Assembly: GCA_021613375.1 (NCBI GenBank)
Contig: CM038726.1
Span: 11,230,253 to 11,294,252, forward strand
DNA: 64,000 nucleotides
Source: Megaleporinus macrocephalus
Lineage: Eukaryota; Chordata; Actinopteri; Characiformes; Anostomidae
Direction of reading: 5' to 3'
This document shows, in pieces, positions 14,201 to 28,600 of the stretch. The notes below the pieces were generated by a model that saw nothing but the letters and a program-made list of their open reading frames with translations, was not told the DNA's origin and did not search any database. Positions within the stretch are counted from its first letter, which is position 1; every line of letters begins with the position of its first letter. The translations under genes were made by a program, and so were the position numbers.

Positions 14201-17200
14201 CAGGTTTTTGACTGATGGCTGGGTAAAAGTCTGCCAATGTCCCAGGTTCCATTGAGGACTAAATGATCTGTCCTGTCCAAATAGGACAATTTCTGTCTTG
14301 GTCTCATTTAAATAAAAAAAAAAATTAAAAGCCATGCAGGCTTTTATTTCATCAAGACAATTCAATAAAATAGCCAAAGATGTACCATCCTGCTTCTTTA
14401 AAGGTAAATAAATCTGGGTATCGTCAACATAACAATGAAAGGAGATACCATACTTTCTAAAAATAGATCCCAAAGGCAACATATACAGCGTAAATAAAAA
14501 GGGCCCCAAGATCCATCCCTGGGGAACCCCAGACGACCCCACACGCTGGTGAAACAAACTACTGCTAACCACAAAACTCAGCTGCATAAAAGAGACAGGC
14601 TCAAACTGCTCAAAGACAGTAGAGCTCGTAGAGTAGACCTTAAATTAGTAATTTTCTCAATAAAATCACAGATCTCCTGATTAGTACAGCCATGGCGTGG
14701 TTTCCTGGTCACGATAAAGCTGTCCATATATATAAAGTTTATCCAAAGTGATGACTGTTAGTGAACCTTCTTGGATGTTTTTTTTATGGAGAGGGAACAG
14801 GATCCTGCATCGCTCCAGGATCTCTTTGGGAAACTGATCGTTGACGCTGAAGTCCGTTCATCTCAGCTCTCGCCCGCGGCTCTTCACCAGCTCTTTTTGC
14901 TTGAAGCGTTTAAATTTGGCTACGATCGGTCTGTGTCTGTGTCATCCGGGTTGTTTAGCTCCTATGCGGTGAACACGATCAAAGGTGATGGTTTTTATGG
15001 TGTCCTCCGGGAGCTTCAGGTAGGTCTGCATAAATTCCTTTACTGTCGTCTCAGGGGTTTCTTCCGCTTTCTCCGGTAAACCCGAAAAAAACAAGGTTGT
15101 CTCTCATGCTGCGGGCCTGGAACTCGATGATGGTTTCTTTGATTTTTTTATTTTCTTTGGAGAGCCGGGTCATTCCCTTGGTGAGGGAATTCACCGACTC
15201 TCTGAGAGCGGCGTTTTCCGCAGCAAGTGTTTCCGCCTGCTGCTGGCTAAACTCTACAGACTCCCGGAGAGCCTGAAACTCCTTGTGGAGAATTTCCAGA
15301 ATGGAGAGGCGAGCGTCGAAACTGGACAGCTTCTTATCAATGGACTCCAAAATATCCACCATGTCGCTAAAGTGAGAGGAAGCCTCTGGGAAATCTTTAG
15401 GACGACCCCTCTTGGTGGACTGAGCTCCTTTGTTGCCAGCGGGAGTCGACGTTTTGTTTGGTTTCCCCATGACAACTCACTCGAAACACTCGTTGATATA
15501 AGTCTGCAGACTGTCCAGATCCTCTTCGCCGTCCTCCAGTACGCTTCAGGTAGTGACTAATTTACTAATATAAATTTTATAGCCTTTAAAGTTGTTTATA
15601 ACTATGTTGGCTAAGAAAACTAATCCATGTAGTGTTTAACAATTACTGATTGATGCCTTGCTCGATAGTACCGAAGTTCGCATTGAGGTCTGTTACTACA
15701 GCATAGACGAGCGAGATTTAAAGACTTGGTCAACTTCATCGTCTGGTATGTCCAAGGTGTCAATGATCCTCTCTTTGATGACATTCAGGAAGTGATTACT
15801 GATGCAAAGGCCAAGCCCAATTCAGCTGCCAAGAGTGCTAAGAAGGATGATATCAAAGGAGCCAACTTTGCCACAGCTGTTTTCCCCATTGTGAAGGGCA
15901 ACACACAGCCTCTAAAGGAAAAGGTGTGGCAGAATACAGTCAAGTCTATTGACGCTGTAGAAAAGGTGTCTCAACAGACGTGTAAGTAAAGATTGTAAGA
16001 GAAGACTGATGTGTGCAGATTGTGCTTTGAAGCATCCAACAATACCTTATAAGACAAAGAAAACGTGTCAACATAATAGATTTGTGTCAACATAATAGAT
16101 TCCGAAATTACGTCAATTAGCATAACAGGCGTTGCTGCATCGCAAAGATGGCCATACCTACTGTAAACATAGATTAATCCGGTGCACAAGCTGCAGCTAC
16201 AAAAAATCGCTGGCATGCATCTAAAATTGTGTGAATATTTCACACAGAAATGCAACAGTGTGGTGCTCTGTCAGCTCTGCGCAGTGGAGATGATCACAAC
16301 AATACAACTGCTATGCACAAACACTTGAAGTGCAAACATCCCATAGCGCTTTGTCAACACAGCAGCAAGATAGCATCTGTTTACTTGTTTTTCTTTTCTT
16401 AGCGCAACAGCAGAACTAAACTGATCTGCTGTATATATAGTAGGAACCTATATTTTTGCAATTGTATTCTTGTAGTCTCAACATTTTGGTTTAGTAAACT
16501 ATTCAAGAAGTCTTGCATAATTTACTAAAGCTCACGAAACTGGTCATTAAACAAAACTGGAAGAAACTGCATCTACAATAGTATTAATATTAAGGTAAAT
16601 TTAAAAACGTAATTCTTGCATATGTGTTGGGGTAGTAGATGTCTTAAACAAAAAGGTGATGTCCAATGTTTACTGTTTACATCCACTGCATCATCCACAT
16701 ACCTATTTGCCTGATATGTAACTGTAGCAGGTCCAACAGGGGATTTTAATAACCTTCAGTTGTGATAACAGTGTTTCAACTGTATTTCATGGCTATAGAG
16801 GTCAGTGTAATATGTTCATAGTTTTAGTCCTTTGGTAGTTGCTTTTTTGGGGATAGTGCAGCAGGAAGACACACTTCACACAGTTCCATACATTGAAGAT
16901 CTATTTGATGACAAATTGGTTAGCACAAACATTTAGACATGAGGATAAAACATGTGGGCATGGTGTCCACCTAACCTTCTGTCTCTGCAAAAGTCACACA
17001 CATTTTCAGTGTTTAAAAAACTCCAGTGCTTGTTTTGCTATCCAGTGTCGACCAGAGGAGGATCGGTTTCCCATTTTTGAGCCTGTAAACTGCTATGAAA
17101 GGCGCTATATAAATAAACATTGACTTGACTTCATGATCTGGCAAGAGCTCCAAATGTTTTTTACTACAGTGTGCCGTAATTATTATAAATCTCTTTATAT

Positions 17201-20200
17201 GGGAGTCAGTCAGTCATTCCTGAGTATCCCATCTGCAACTTGACCAGAATGCTGCCGCCAGACACATTGCATCCAATCCACCAAATTACTGCTTGCAGTC
17301 CCATGCCCTCGATTAAAATGTAAGAGAGATCATCTGTTTTCAGTAGCTGCAATGATTGTTTTAAATTAATATTTCTTTAATGTTATTTTTTTATTTATTT
17401 TTTTTGCATTTTAACATATTGTTCATGTAGTGCTTTTAGTATGTGGTTTCTATGCTTTTAGTTATTCTGCTTTGTTTAAAAAATGTTTTTGTGTTATATT
17501 AGTTGCACAGCTCAATGGTCAGCTTAGGTAATGTGCTGTAGAAAACAATTCAGGAAACAATAATTATTGAGTCTCAATAATTTAAATGGTCAACCAAAAA
17601 AAAATAATAAAAAGTATGGGAATAATCATTTTACCCAAAGCTCTGGCCACAGCTAGGAATGGGATCTGGTCAATAGGAGTGCTCCTTCTTACTGGCCCAT
17701 TGTGCGTCAGCCTGGGCCTCTTCCACACCACACGGTTGACTCCTGACTTTTTTACCACACTAGGAATACACACAAACAATTTTTATTACACATATGTATA
17801 GTATGTTATTGGATTTTTGGTTTTTACCAAAGAATAAAATAAAGCAAAAGCGGTAGACTTTAAAATTGTTCAGTGCAACTTATTCTTCAGACATTCATCG
17901 CTGTACATACTGTATGCTCAAACAAAAACAATGGCGGTCACAGGGCAGTCAGATGTCTACCAAATTATTTTGCAAAAAAGTAGAATATTATAACAGCTGG
18001 TCCAAATCATCTGAATACTTGAGTATTCATGAATTACCTTGGTATTTGTTTCTCTTCAATTCAAATTCAGAAGCTTTGTCTTTACATAAGGCAACAAAAT
18101 ATTATCAGTAGACATTTAACTTAACCTTTAACAATAACAGATTGATAATATATGAAAATGTAATAAGATGTTTAAAGTGCTATATGCATAATTTATATTA
18201 ACAGTATCCTTTTTGTTGTTGTTTTTAATACATCTCTCCTACATCTGGCATTAAAATATGATGTGTGTGCATAACAAGAAACATTTATTACCAGGTGCAA
18301 TGTGTTTCTCTAAATTTCACCTATATGCATTTACATGCCAAAGTGTGGGCGCCCTTGTTCAAATTATGTGTTCACTGATTCCAAAACACAGGGTAATGTG
18401 AAAAATGGAGTCTGGTATATCTTGTCAATAGAAAATAAAATGCTGTGGTGTTTTGTCTTTCTGAAATACACTAAACAGAGAAGTGTTTCTTCATTCAAAC
18501 TTGTTATCCAGCAAGTGTTAACCGTTTACTGAACTATATGCTTCCTTCAAAAGCTAAAAGTTAAAATCAATACCAATGTCTTTTTTTTTAAGAAAGTCTG
18601 TCCACTTGACTGTCATCTTGGCAACGCTACATACCACTTGGTTCCACTCATAAAAGACCAGGTTCTTTGAATGGGGTGAGACCTAATCAATTACAGCAAT
18701 TACAATTATGAACCCTAAGAAAGAAGGAGAGTGGCACTTTTGTGCAGACTAATGAAAATAGGAATGCAACAATCCAATATTAAGATTGGATATCGGTCCC
18801 GATATGACCAAATCAATTGGGTATCGGATAAATAGGCTGATCCAAATACAATACAACAAATGTAATTAAGCACCTCCAAAAGTACAGCGCTTAAAAGCAC
18901 ACCGAGTTCCTAACAATACAGTCGAACAAACAAAAAGAAGCAGGAGACAAAACGACGAAACAGTTAACTGTGATGGACGCGCTGCAGAAGTGAAACTTTT
19001 CCAACTGGTAGCGTGAAAGCAATCAAAAGAAAGTTCTAGATTTTATTGCTTGAGATGCAAGACCAATGTCGATGGTCGAGGATGAAGGCTTCCATTGCCT
19101 GCTTTAATGCATGGAACCACGTTATAATTTACCAGCAAGAAATTATTTTTCTGAGACTGCTCTGCTAGAGCTGTACAACATAACATTTGAACACATATCA
19201 CAACAGTTAAAAGATGTCAAAGTAATGAGGTTTATAGCAGATATCTGGAGTTCAGACGTGCGTCCCATGTCACTTTTAAGCTTAACTGTCCGCTGGGTAG
19301 GCACCAGTTATATGCCCGTCTGTGCGATGATCTATGCAAAAAAAAATCACAGATCACACACCAGTGACCCAGTTTCGACTACTGTTAGAGAAATGCTTGA
19401 TCAGTGGCATATTCCCTTGACCTTTGTTATTTGTGTATTCTCAGCTTCTTCCGCTGCTAGATTTTATTATAAATTAATGTTTACACTACATATTTAAAAA
19501 AAATAAGATTACTGTTTGTGTGACCTACTTCAGTTTCAGCTGATACATTAAATTCATTTTCCAGAAGAAGTTGGCCTTTTTTATTTTGAAATTCAATGCT
19601 GTGCCAAGGTCCTGTGCAACTGTTTATTTTGACAAATAAATAGCAGTTCCACTCATACAAGACCAGGTTCTTTGAATGGGGTGAGACCTAATCAATTACT
19701 GCAATTACGCAGCCCCACACTACCACCACCATGTTTGACTGTCGGTATGATGTTGTTTTTCTAAAATGTTGTGTTAGTTTTATGCCAGATGTAGCAGGAT
19801 GTACACCTTTCAAAAAGTTCCACTTTTGTCTCATCAGTCCGCAAAATATTTTTCCAAAAGTCTTGGGGACTATCAAGATGTTTTTTGGCAAATATGAGAC
19901 GGGTCTTTGTGTTCTTTGTGATAAGCAGTGGTTTTCACCTTGAAACTCTTCCATGGATACCAGTTTGCACAGTCTCTTCCTTATTGTTGAATCATGAACA
20001 TTGACCTTTAGATGTTGTTCAGGGTTCATTTGTGACCTCCTGGATAAGTCGTTAATGCACTGTCGTTTCTCATTGAACTCCAAAATTCCAAAAATGTGGG
20101 TAATCACTGTTAATTTTTCATGTTTTTTCACAGCCTCTAATAAATGAAATCATCATTGAAAAACTGCATTTTGTATTCACTCAGGTTATCTTTGTCTGAT

Positions 20201-23200
20201 ATTGAAATTTGTTTGATAATCTGCAACATTTAAGTGTGACAAATGTGCAAAAACAAAAGAAATCTGTAAGGGGCAAATACTTTGTCACAGTACTGTATGT
20301 TCAAAAGCACATGGAATATGGTGCTGGACGGGGTTCCACAAAAAGAGTATAATTATGTATGGAAGTTCAAATTGCCAAATTACGTCAGTATCAAGTACCA
20401 ATTTATACTAAATCATTACCAAATTTCAGTACAAGCCCAACACTCAGTCAAGATAATAGTGAGTTCTCAAGGGAGGTTATATGTTTTAAAACGTGATGCA
20501 GACTATGCTATTTGCAATATTTGTTACTTAGGAAAACACTTACAAATTATATCTACAGTCTTAAGCTAAAACTACCACAGCAGCTGCTGCCGGATGCATG
20601 CAGCTGCTGCCGGATGCATGCAGCCAGCGCTGAACCTTCCATGCACAACAAAACTTATTATAGTGTAGACCACTACACTATATCGCGTGCATCTACATCA
20701 ACAACAACTGGTGCACGAACGCTAAAGCTGTGTCAAGCCACTGTTCTGAAGATGTTGAGTTTCTGACGGTAAAGTGCAGACCATTTTACTTGCCGAAAGA
20801 ATTCACAGCCATCTACATCAAAGGGGTGTACATTCATCCCAGTGCTAACACAAAGGAAGCACTCTCCACTCTGTATCAGTCCATCAGCATGTTACAGAAT
20901 GCCAATCCAGACTGTGTTTACATCGTGGCAGGAGATTTTAACCAGACTGATCTGAGGTCAGTTTTACCCCACTACCACCAATATGTGAACTTCGCAACCC
21001 GAGGAAAAAACACACTAGACCGGGTCTACTCAAACATAAAGGAAGCATTCAAAGCAGTCCCCCACCCCTATCTTGGAAACTCAGACCATCTCTCTGTTAT
21101 GCTAATTCCAGCATACAGGCCACTGCTGACCAGAGCCAAGCCAGCTGTTAAGCACATAAGGACCTGGCCAGAGGGAGCAGTCTCAGCACTTCAGGACTGC
21201 TTTGAATGAACTGACTGGAATATGTTCAGAGAGGCTGCCACTGTCAATCATCACACCAATCTGGAAGAGTATGCTGAGTCAGTGATTGGATATATGTCCA
21301 AGTGTGTGGAAGATGTGACTGTCACCAAAGACATCACCACAAGAGCCAATCAGAAACCCTGGCTCACTAAAGAGGTGCACACCCTTTTACGTGAACGCAA
21401 TGCTGCTTTTAAGTCTGGTGACAAGGATGCTCTTAGATCTGCTAGAGCTAACTTGAACCGAGGTGTCAGAGCAGCAAAGCGGGCTTATGGTCAGAAAATC
21501 CAAAACCACTTCACTGACTCCAAAGACTCCAGGCGCTTGTGGCAGGGCATTCAGTCCATCACGGACTATAGGCCACGCCCACCACTCAGCAATGACAGCA
21601 CAGACTTCCTTAACACACTCAACACCCATTTCAGCAGATTTGAGGACAACAACACCACCCCAATAACAAAGGCTACCCTCAGTCTGGACGACAAAGTCCT
21701 CTGTCTCGACCCAGCTGATGTCCAGAAGGCTCTACGCAAGGTCAACCCTCGGAAAGCAGCAGGTCCTGACAATATTCCAGGGTATGTACTTAAGGAATGT
21801 GCTGAACAACTGGCATATGTCCTGGCGGACATCTATAACACCTCTTTGAGCCAAGCTATCGTGCCTCAGTGCTTCAAAACCACAAGCATCGTACCACTGC
21901 CAAAGAAGTCACCAGCAGCATCACTCAATGACTACCGCCCTATAGCACTGACTCCCATCGTCATGAAGTGCTTTGAGAGACTGGTCAAAGATCACATCAC
22001 ATCACGACTGCCTGCAACATTCGACCCACTTCAATTTGCATACCGCCCCAACCGCTCCACTGATGATGCCATATCAACAGCACTCCACCTGAGCCTGACT
22101 CATCTGGAAAACAAGAACACTTGCGTGCGGATGCTCTTCATTGATTTCAGCTCCGCCTTTAACACAGTCATCCCCCAGCACCTTGTTGAAAAACTTGGCC
22201 CATTAGGCATTGACACCTCACTATGTAACTGGTTATTGGACTTCCTCACAGACAGACCGCAGACAGTACGAGTTGGAGAAAACACCTCCCAAACCACCAT
22301 CATGAACACTGGTGTTCCCCAAGGATGCATGTTGAGCCCTCTGTTGTTCACTTTGTTGACCCACGACTGCTGTGCCAAGTACAACTCAAACCACATCATC
22401 AGGTTTACAGATGACACTACAGTAGTGGGCCTCATCAGTAACGACGATGTCTCCGCCTACAGAGAGGAGGTGAACCAACTCGTTGCCTGGTGCGACAGTA
22501 ACAATCTGTCACTAAATGTCAACAAGACAAAAGAACTGTTGACTTCAGAAGGAAACACACAGTTCACACACCGCTCACAATCCATGGCAAAACTGTGGAG
22601 TTTGTAAAAAGCACCAAGTTTCTGGGGGTGCACATCACAGACGACCTGACATGGACCACACACACCTCCTCCCTGATCAAGAAAGCACAACAGCGCCTTC
22701 ACTTCCTACGAAGGATGAGAAGAGCTAACCTTCCGCCTCATATCCTCACTACATTTTACAGAGGAACAATAGAGAGTATCCTGACCAGCAGCCTCACGGT
22801 CTGGTACAGCAGCTGCACCATCACCGAACAGAAATCACTCCAGAGAGTGGTGAGGACAGCAGAGCGCACCATCAGGTCCTCACTTCCACCTGTACAAGAT
22901 CTGTAACCATCACGGTACCACAGTTTTACATTATACATACTAATACATGTACATTTTTGAAAAATTTTTAGAATTAAATAGTAATTAGTTAAAACAATAC
23001 TAATTACTATTATATTATAGTCTTAGTCAAACTTTGCATTGTAAATGGAAGCAGCAGTGAGGGCTTTAATAATGGCTAACCAAATATTAAACTTTAATGA
23101 ACAGAAGCATACCAACACCAGCCACATGTGGAAACCAAACAAAACGGTACACTGTAAAAGCTAGACTCCCTAAACTGTTAATGCAAATCTCTAATCTAAA

Positions 23201-25570
23201 ATCACGCTTGGTGTGCAAGATACCTTCAGTTATACATGTGCTTTACTTAATTTACTGATTTTCTGAATAAATCACGTTCAGCCCTCACACAACTTGCTTT
23301 GCGGCGTTTTTCCTTCCAGAGCTACAGCTCACTGCTCAACGCTCATTGCTCATTACTGCCAAGCACACAAACAATACACACATCTTAGTCCTATGCTGAC
23401 TAGGAAGAGCTGTAGCCATCCTGATCTAGCTTGTCTCTCTGTTCATCTTGGGTAAATTCTGTTGCAAGGTCAAATTCAAATGTTCAAATGAACTAGCTGT
23501 GCTATCTTATTGTCCATTATGAAGCTCAAGTCAGCTTCTTGTTCAGATTTTAATGTTGCCATCTTTAATGGGTCGAAAAGTTACAATTTGACACTTCTAT
23601 TAAAAGCCAACTTCAGCCATGTTGTGGTCGCTGAAAACAACCCTCAGAATAGTTTTCATATGCTGCTGTGCTTTACAGCAAACTAGGTATCTGAGAATAT
23701 GGAATAAGGCAATCAAAGACAAGAGTCTTCAAACCACGTTTACAACAAGCAATCGACCAGGATAAGGGCAAGTTTAGAAATGTATAACATCTTGAACAGG
23801 ATTTTTTTTTTATTAAAGGCATCATGAATGCTGCATAGTACAAATTTTAATAAAACCTGCAATACCCTGCATAGGAAAGTCCTCATATATCTATTCTTAT
23901 ATATCTATCATATATCTAGGCTATTCAGAAAGCTGTGGTTCCTAGAATCTCCAACCTAGCTCAGCACTGCTTAGTTATTTTTTCTGCCATTTTTTCTATG
24001 GTTCCTTTTGCAGTAAACAGAGCTGAGGTAGAGCTTAATTGGTGTGCATCCATTTGAGCAAAGTAATTTTAATATTGATTCTAGTTCTCTACTGAGCAAT
24101 ATATTTTGTAGTTGTGTTAAAATGGTGACTATATGGGATAGCGAATTCATCTGTTAGGACTACGCTATATGCTACTGTTGGATATGTTCATAATAGCAAC
24201 GTTTATGCCAATGAGCAGTTTGGGTTTACGTGAACAACTGCTGTGTATTTGTGTTTATACAGTGTGACTACAGTGTATCGGTTAATTGCTTAAGCAGTTA
24301 GTGATGTTAAGAAGACCAGATCTAAATATTATTGAGCCACTTTGGGGTGTTTTGGAGGAGCCAGTCAGGAAACGTTTTTTCTCCACCAGCATCACGTAGT
24401 GACCTGGCCACTATCCTGCAAGAAGAATGGCCTAAAATCCCTCTGACCACTTTGCAGGTCTTGTATATGTCATTCCCAAGACTAATTAATGCTGTATTGG
24501 CCGCAAAAGGAGACCCTACACCATACTAATAATTTATTGTGGTCTAAAACCAGGTGTTTCAGTTTCATTGTCCAACCCCTGTATATGGGTGACCGAGCCT
24601 ATATACCCCCTGCACTATGCTATGTACTGCAGAATTAATATTTTCTGAGGCCTACCAAGCCAGCACCCCCAGAGTTCACCCTACCCTAAATGGAAGAAAT
24701 GCATTCTAGAGCAATATGAACAAAACACTGCTGAGAAGATCAACACACACATTTTAAATGACAAAGATGCTTGTGATCTCAGGACTGGCCAGAAAACACA
24801 ACCTAATTCAAGGACTAAACGTTGTAGGTGTTTACAAGCAGCATGAAAACATCCTTGCATATGTCATTAAAATACTGTGAAAGCAAAATAATGCAAGCTG
24901 TAATAAAAGCAAAGGGTGAGCACAGTAAATACTGAAAAGTTGCAGATTTAGTGGTAAAGCCTTATTAAGCCTAAAAGCCTTCGCACGCAGTGTTGTCAAC
25001 TTAGCGACTTATTAGACCCTCTAGCGATTTTTTTTAAGTGACTAGCGACAAATCTATTGACTTTTGGAGACTCTTAGGTAAACACACATGATCTTCAGTT
25101 ACTGTCCTCAGCAAGTAGCAGGGGCTGCCGTGAGGCCTGCTCCACAACACTCACAGTGCTCAGTGTCACAGTCAGAGCAGACCCACACCGCTCCACGCCC
25201 CACAACACATCTTAGATAGATAGATACTTTCTTGATCTCAGAGGTAAATTCTTCAGTGTGATGCGGCATATTTCAAAGGCAACAAAAAAAGAGAGTCCAC
25301 AGAAGGACTTCATTTGTAGGTACAACATATTTAGTGTGTTTTTTTACTCACTTTTTATCTCTCCCACGTTATTCCTTCAAATACACGCAAATAGACCATT
25401 ATGCAAATTTGGCAATTATGTCATTTAGCAACTTCTAGCGATTTTAGGACAGCAAAGCTACTTTCCTCACTGAGGAGTTGGCAACAGTGTTCGCACGTCA
25501 GAGTGAGCGACCAAGAGAGCACGTCATCCAGCTTAGTTAAACGCAAGGCTGACTAGCCAAGTGACTTTTA

Positions 25571-25603
<33 letters not shown>

Positions 25604-28600
25604 ATCCTGTTTACAGATATGGCCCCACTCAGCTCTCCAGCTAGATGCAGTAGCTGTCTGTGGCTGAGCCAGAAGGTCTCGGAACTCGAGGGAAGAATTT
25701 CTGTCCGTCACCAGATAAAAGACGATGAGGATTTACTTGACTCCATGGTGGCAACATCTCAGGCGTTCAGCGCGGGGTTAGACAGCAGTCTACCTCGAGC
25801 GGCTGCTTTGGCTGCACAGGATGAGGAGCACTGGCCTTGGCTTGGAGCTAAGCCCAAGGCCGCAAAGGTGTACTGCACCACGCCGCGTCAGACTGAGCCA
25901 TGGTCCGTTGCAGGTGGAAGTTCACGGGGTGATAGGCGTGATAAAAAAGAAGAGACTAGCTCTGAAGGACATCCCAGCTTCCAGAAGACCATCCAGGCAA
26001 AGCTCCCAGACCCTGAATGATCAGCCTGAATGCTACTTATCTCCGCGAGAAACTGCCAATCAACCTACCTGTTCTCTGCTGATCGCTGAGCCACGACCTT
26101 ATCGTCTACCCCCGCGCCAGACCCGCAGGCCTCAACTAACCACCCTAGTAGTTGGCGACTCAATCGTCAGAAACATTCAGCATCACTCAGCTGCTGTCCA
26201 CTTTCTGGTGCAAAGATCTTTGACATGACGCTGCAGCTTCCCAGTCTTTTAAAGAAATACTATTCAGTGGAGGGGATAATGACATCAGAAACCTGAGCAC
26301 AGAACTGTTAAAAAAGGACTTCACATGCCTACCATCCTTCATGCAAGACTGTGGCAAATCTGTTTTTTTTATTTCTAGAACAATTTCTTAAATTTTAAAC
26401 CTTCATACTTGGCTTCGGAATACCTGCTTCTCCAAAGACTTGACTTTTATAGACAATTTTAACCTCTTCTGGAATCACCCCTCGTTCTGTAGATTTGATG
26501 GTATTTATCCCAATAGGCTGGGTGTACAGATTTTAGGACACTATGTTTTACTCTGTTTTTAATTTTAGATGACTACTCAAGACTTACAATGCAAATTCAG
26601 TTATACCAGTAGTCATTAGTAGTAGAAGACCTAGAACCCGCATTTTTATTAGAAATACCAATAATCCACATAATTTTAATGTTTTTATTAATCCTGATAA
26701 CCTTATACACATCAAGCCATCTCAACCTCCTCTAAACCCCAAGCAAAATGCACTGATAACCCAATGACTAATTTTGAAAGTAAAAAAAGAAAAGGTTTAG
26801 GTATAATCCATCTGAATATTAGAAGTCTACTACAAAAAGACAAAATGGATCATCTTAAAATCCGGGCTGCACAGTCTGATCCTGATATAATAGTTTTAAC
26901 AGAGATCTGGCTTAGAAACTGTGTCAATGATACTGTTCCCCATAGAAAAGGGAGGGGAAGTTGCTATTTATACCTGAATAAATACTCAAACTACTGTTTT
27001 ATGTGCAGTATCTAAAGAAAAATGTTATGACCCTCAAGGTTTCACTTAGAAAAAACTTTTTTGTTTTAATTGGAATATATAGGTCTCCTTCTGCCCTGCA
27101 CTCTGCAGTTGAGAAATAAGCTGATCTTATATCCAAATTTAGTGCTTCTGAATTGCTGTTGCTAGGTGATTTTAACCTCAACTGGCTTTCTAAGGTATTC
27201 GATCACTTAAGGAAAACTTAACCTAACTCAGTTAATCAATGAACCAACTCGCCCAAACCTGAAAGAACCCACCAAGTCAACAATGATAGATCTAATACTG
27301 TCCAATAAAATTACTGCCTCAGGAGCCTAACGAGCGAGCGACAGAGAGCTCACATCAGAGCGAGTGACAGAGTTTTGTGTTTTGGTCTCGTTTTTTTATC
27401 TCCAGTTTATTTATTTTGCACGCCACCCCCAAACCTGGAATGCACCATACTTCTTACCAGGTAGCGCACGCCAGCTCCCCTTCACTGCAAGCCCCTTCAA
27501 GGCCACACTGGGCCCTGTCACTGGTCACGCTGGAAACAAACCCATGGGCATCACACCCACTCCGCCGTTGGAAACCAACATGAGGCAAACACACCGGTTC
27601 CTGCTGCTGAAAACCAACGCGCGGCAAACACGCCAGTCCCCACTGCTGGAAACCAACGCACGGCAAACACGCCGGTCCCTGCCGCTTAAAACCAACATGA
27701 TGCAAACACGCCGGTCAGTACCTGAGTTCCCACCAACCACATTGATTGTTGGGGATTCTATCGTGAAAAGAGACTCTGCTACTACCTACTCCCTCTCTGG
27801 AGGGAAGGTAAACGACATTACACAGCAGCTTCCTGGCATACAAAAAGGAGTAGCCCTAAAAAATTACAATCTCTACAGAGAACACAAGAATACAAGGGGT
27901 GGTGGTGTGGCTATTTATGTAAAGGCAAGTATTCAGGTCAAAGTATTAAACACACTATGCAAAGAAAAATTTATTGAATTTCTAGCTTTACAAGTCTGCA
28001 TTGGACATAACAATAGTTTTGTGGTTGTTGGAGTTTACAGACCTCCTTTAAGCACCCTCTCATGCTATGGGTGAGTTAAAACTAAACTGGCTGACTAATG
28101 CATCCGATCACATAAAGGAAGTATGTATTAACCTCTCTCTCAACCAACTAGTTATACAACCAACAAAACCAACATGCATGACCCCACTAAGTCAACCCTA
28201 ATAGATTTAATCTTATTCAACAGACCTGACAAAATCTCTGCTATAGGTGTGTCTGGGTAATTCTTGGATGACAAATGAAATATTAACCTTGCTAAATGCA
28301 AGGAATAAAGCATGGACCCTCACCAGAAGAAGTAAGAATAGAGACCACTGGATTACTTTCAGGCAGTTACTTTTTAAAACAGTTAATTTACTTAAAAACA
28401 AATCAGAGCTCACTTCAACACAAATCCTGGTAAATGATAAATTAATTTCTGATCTGAGAGAGCTCTGCCAAGCATTCATTAACCATTTTGTAGCTGCTGG
28501 ACATTTATTCATCATTGTTAATACAGAAGTCCCCCCAAATGAAATACATACAACGCTTGCTGTAAGCCAATCTTAATATGGTTGCAAAACTTGACCCCTT

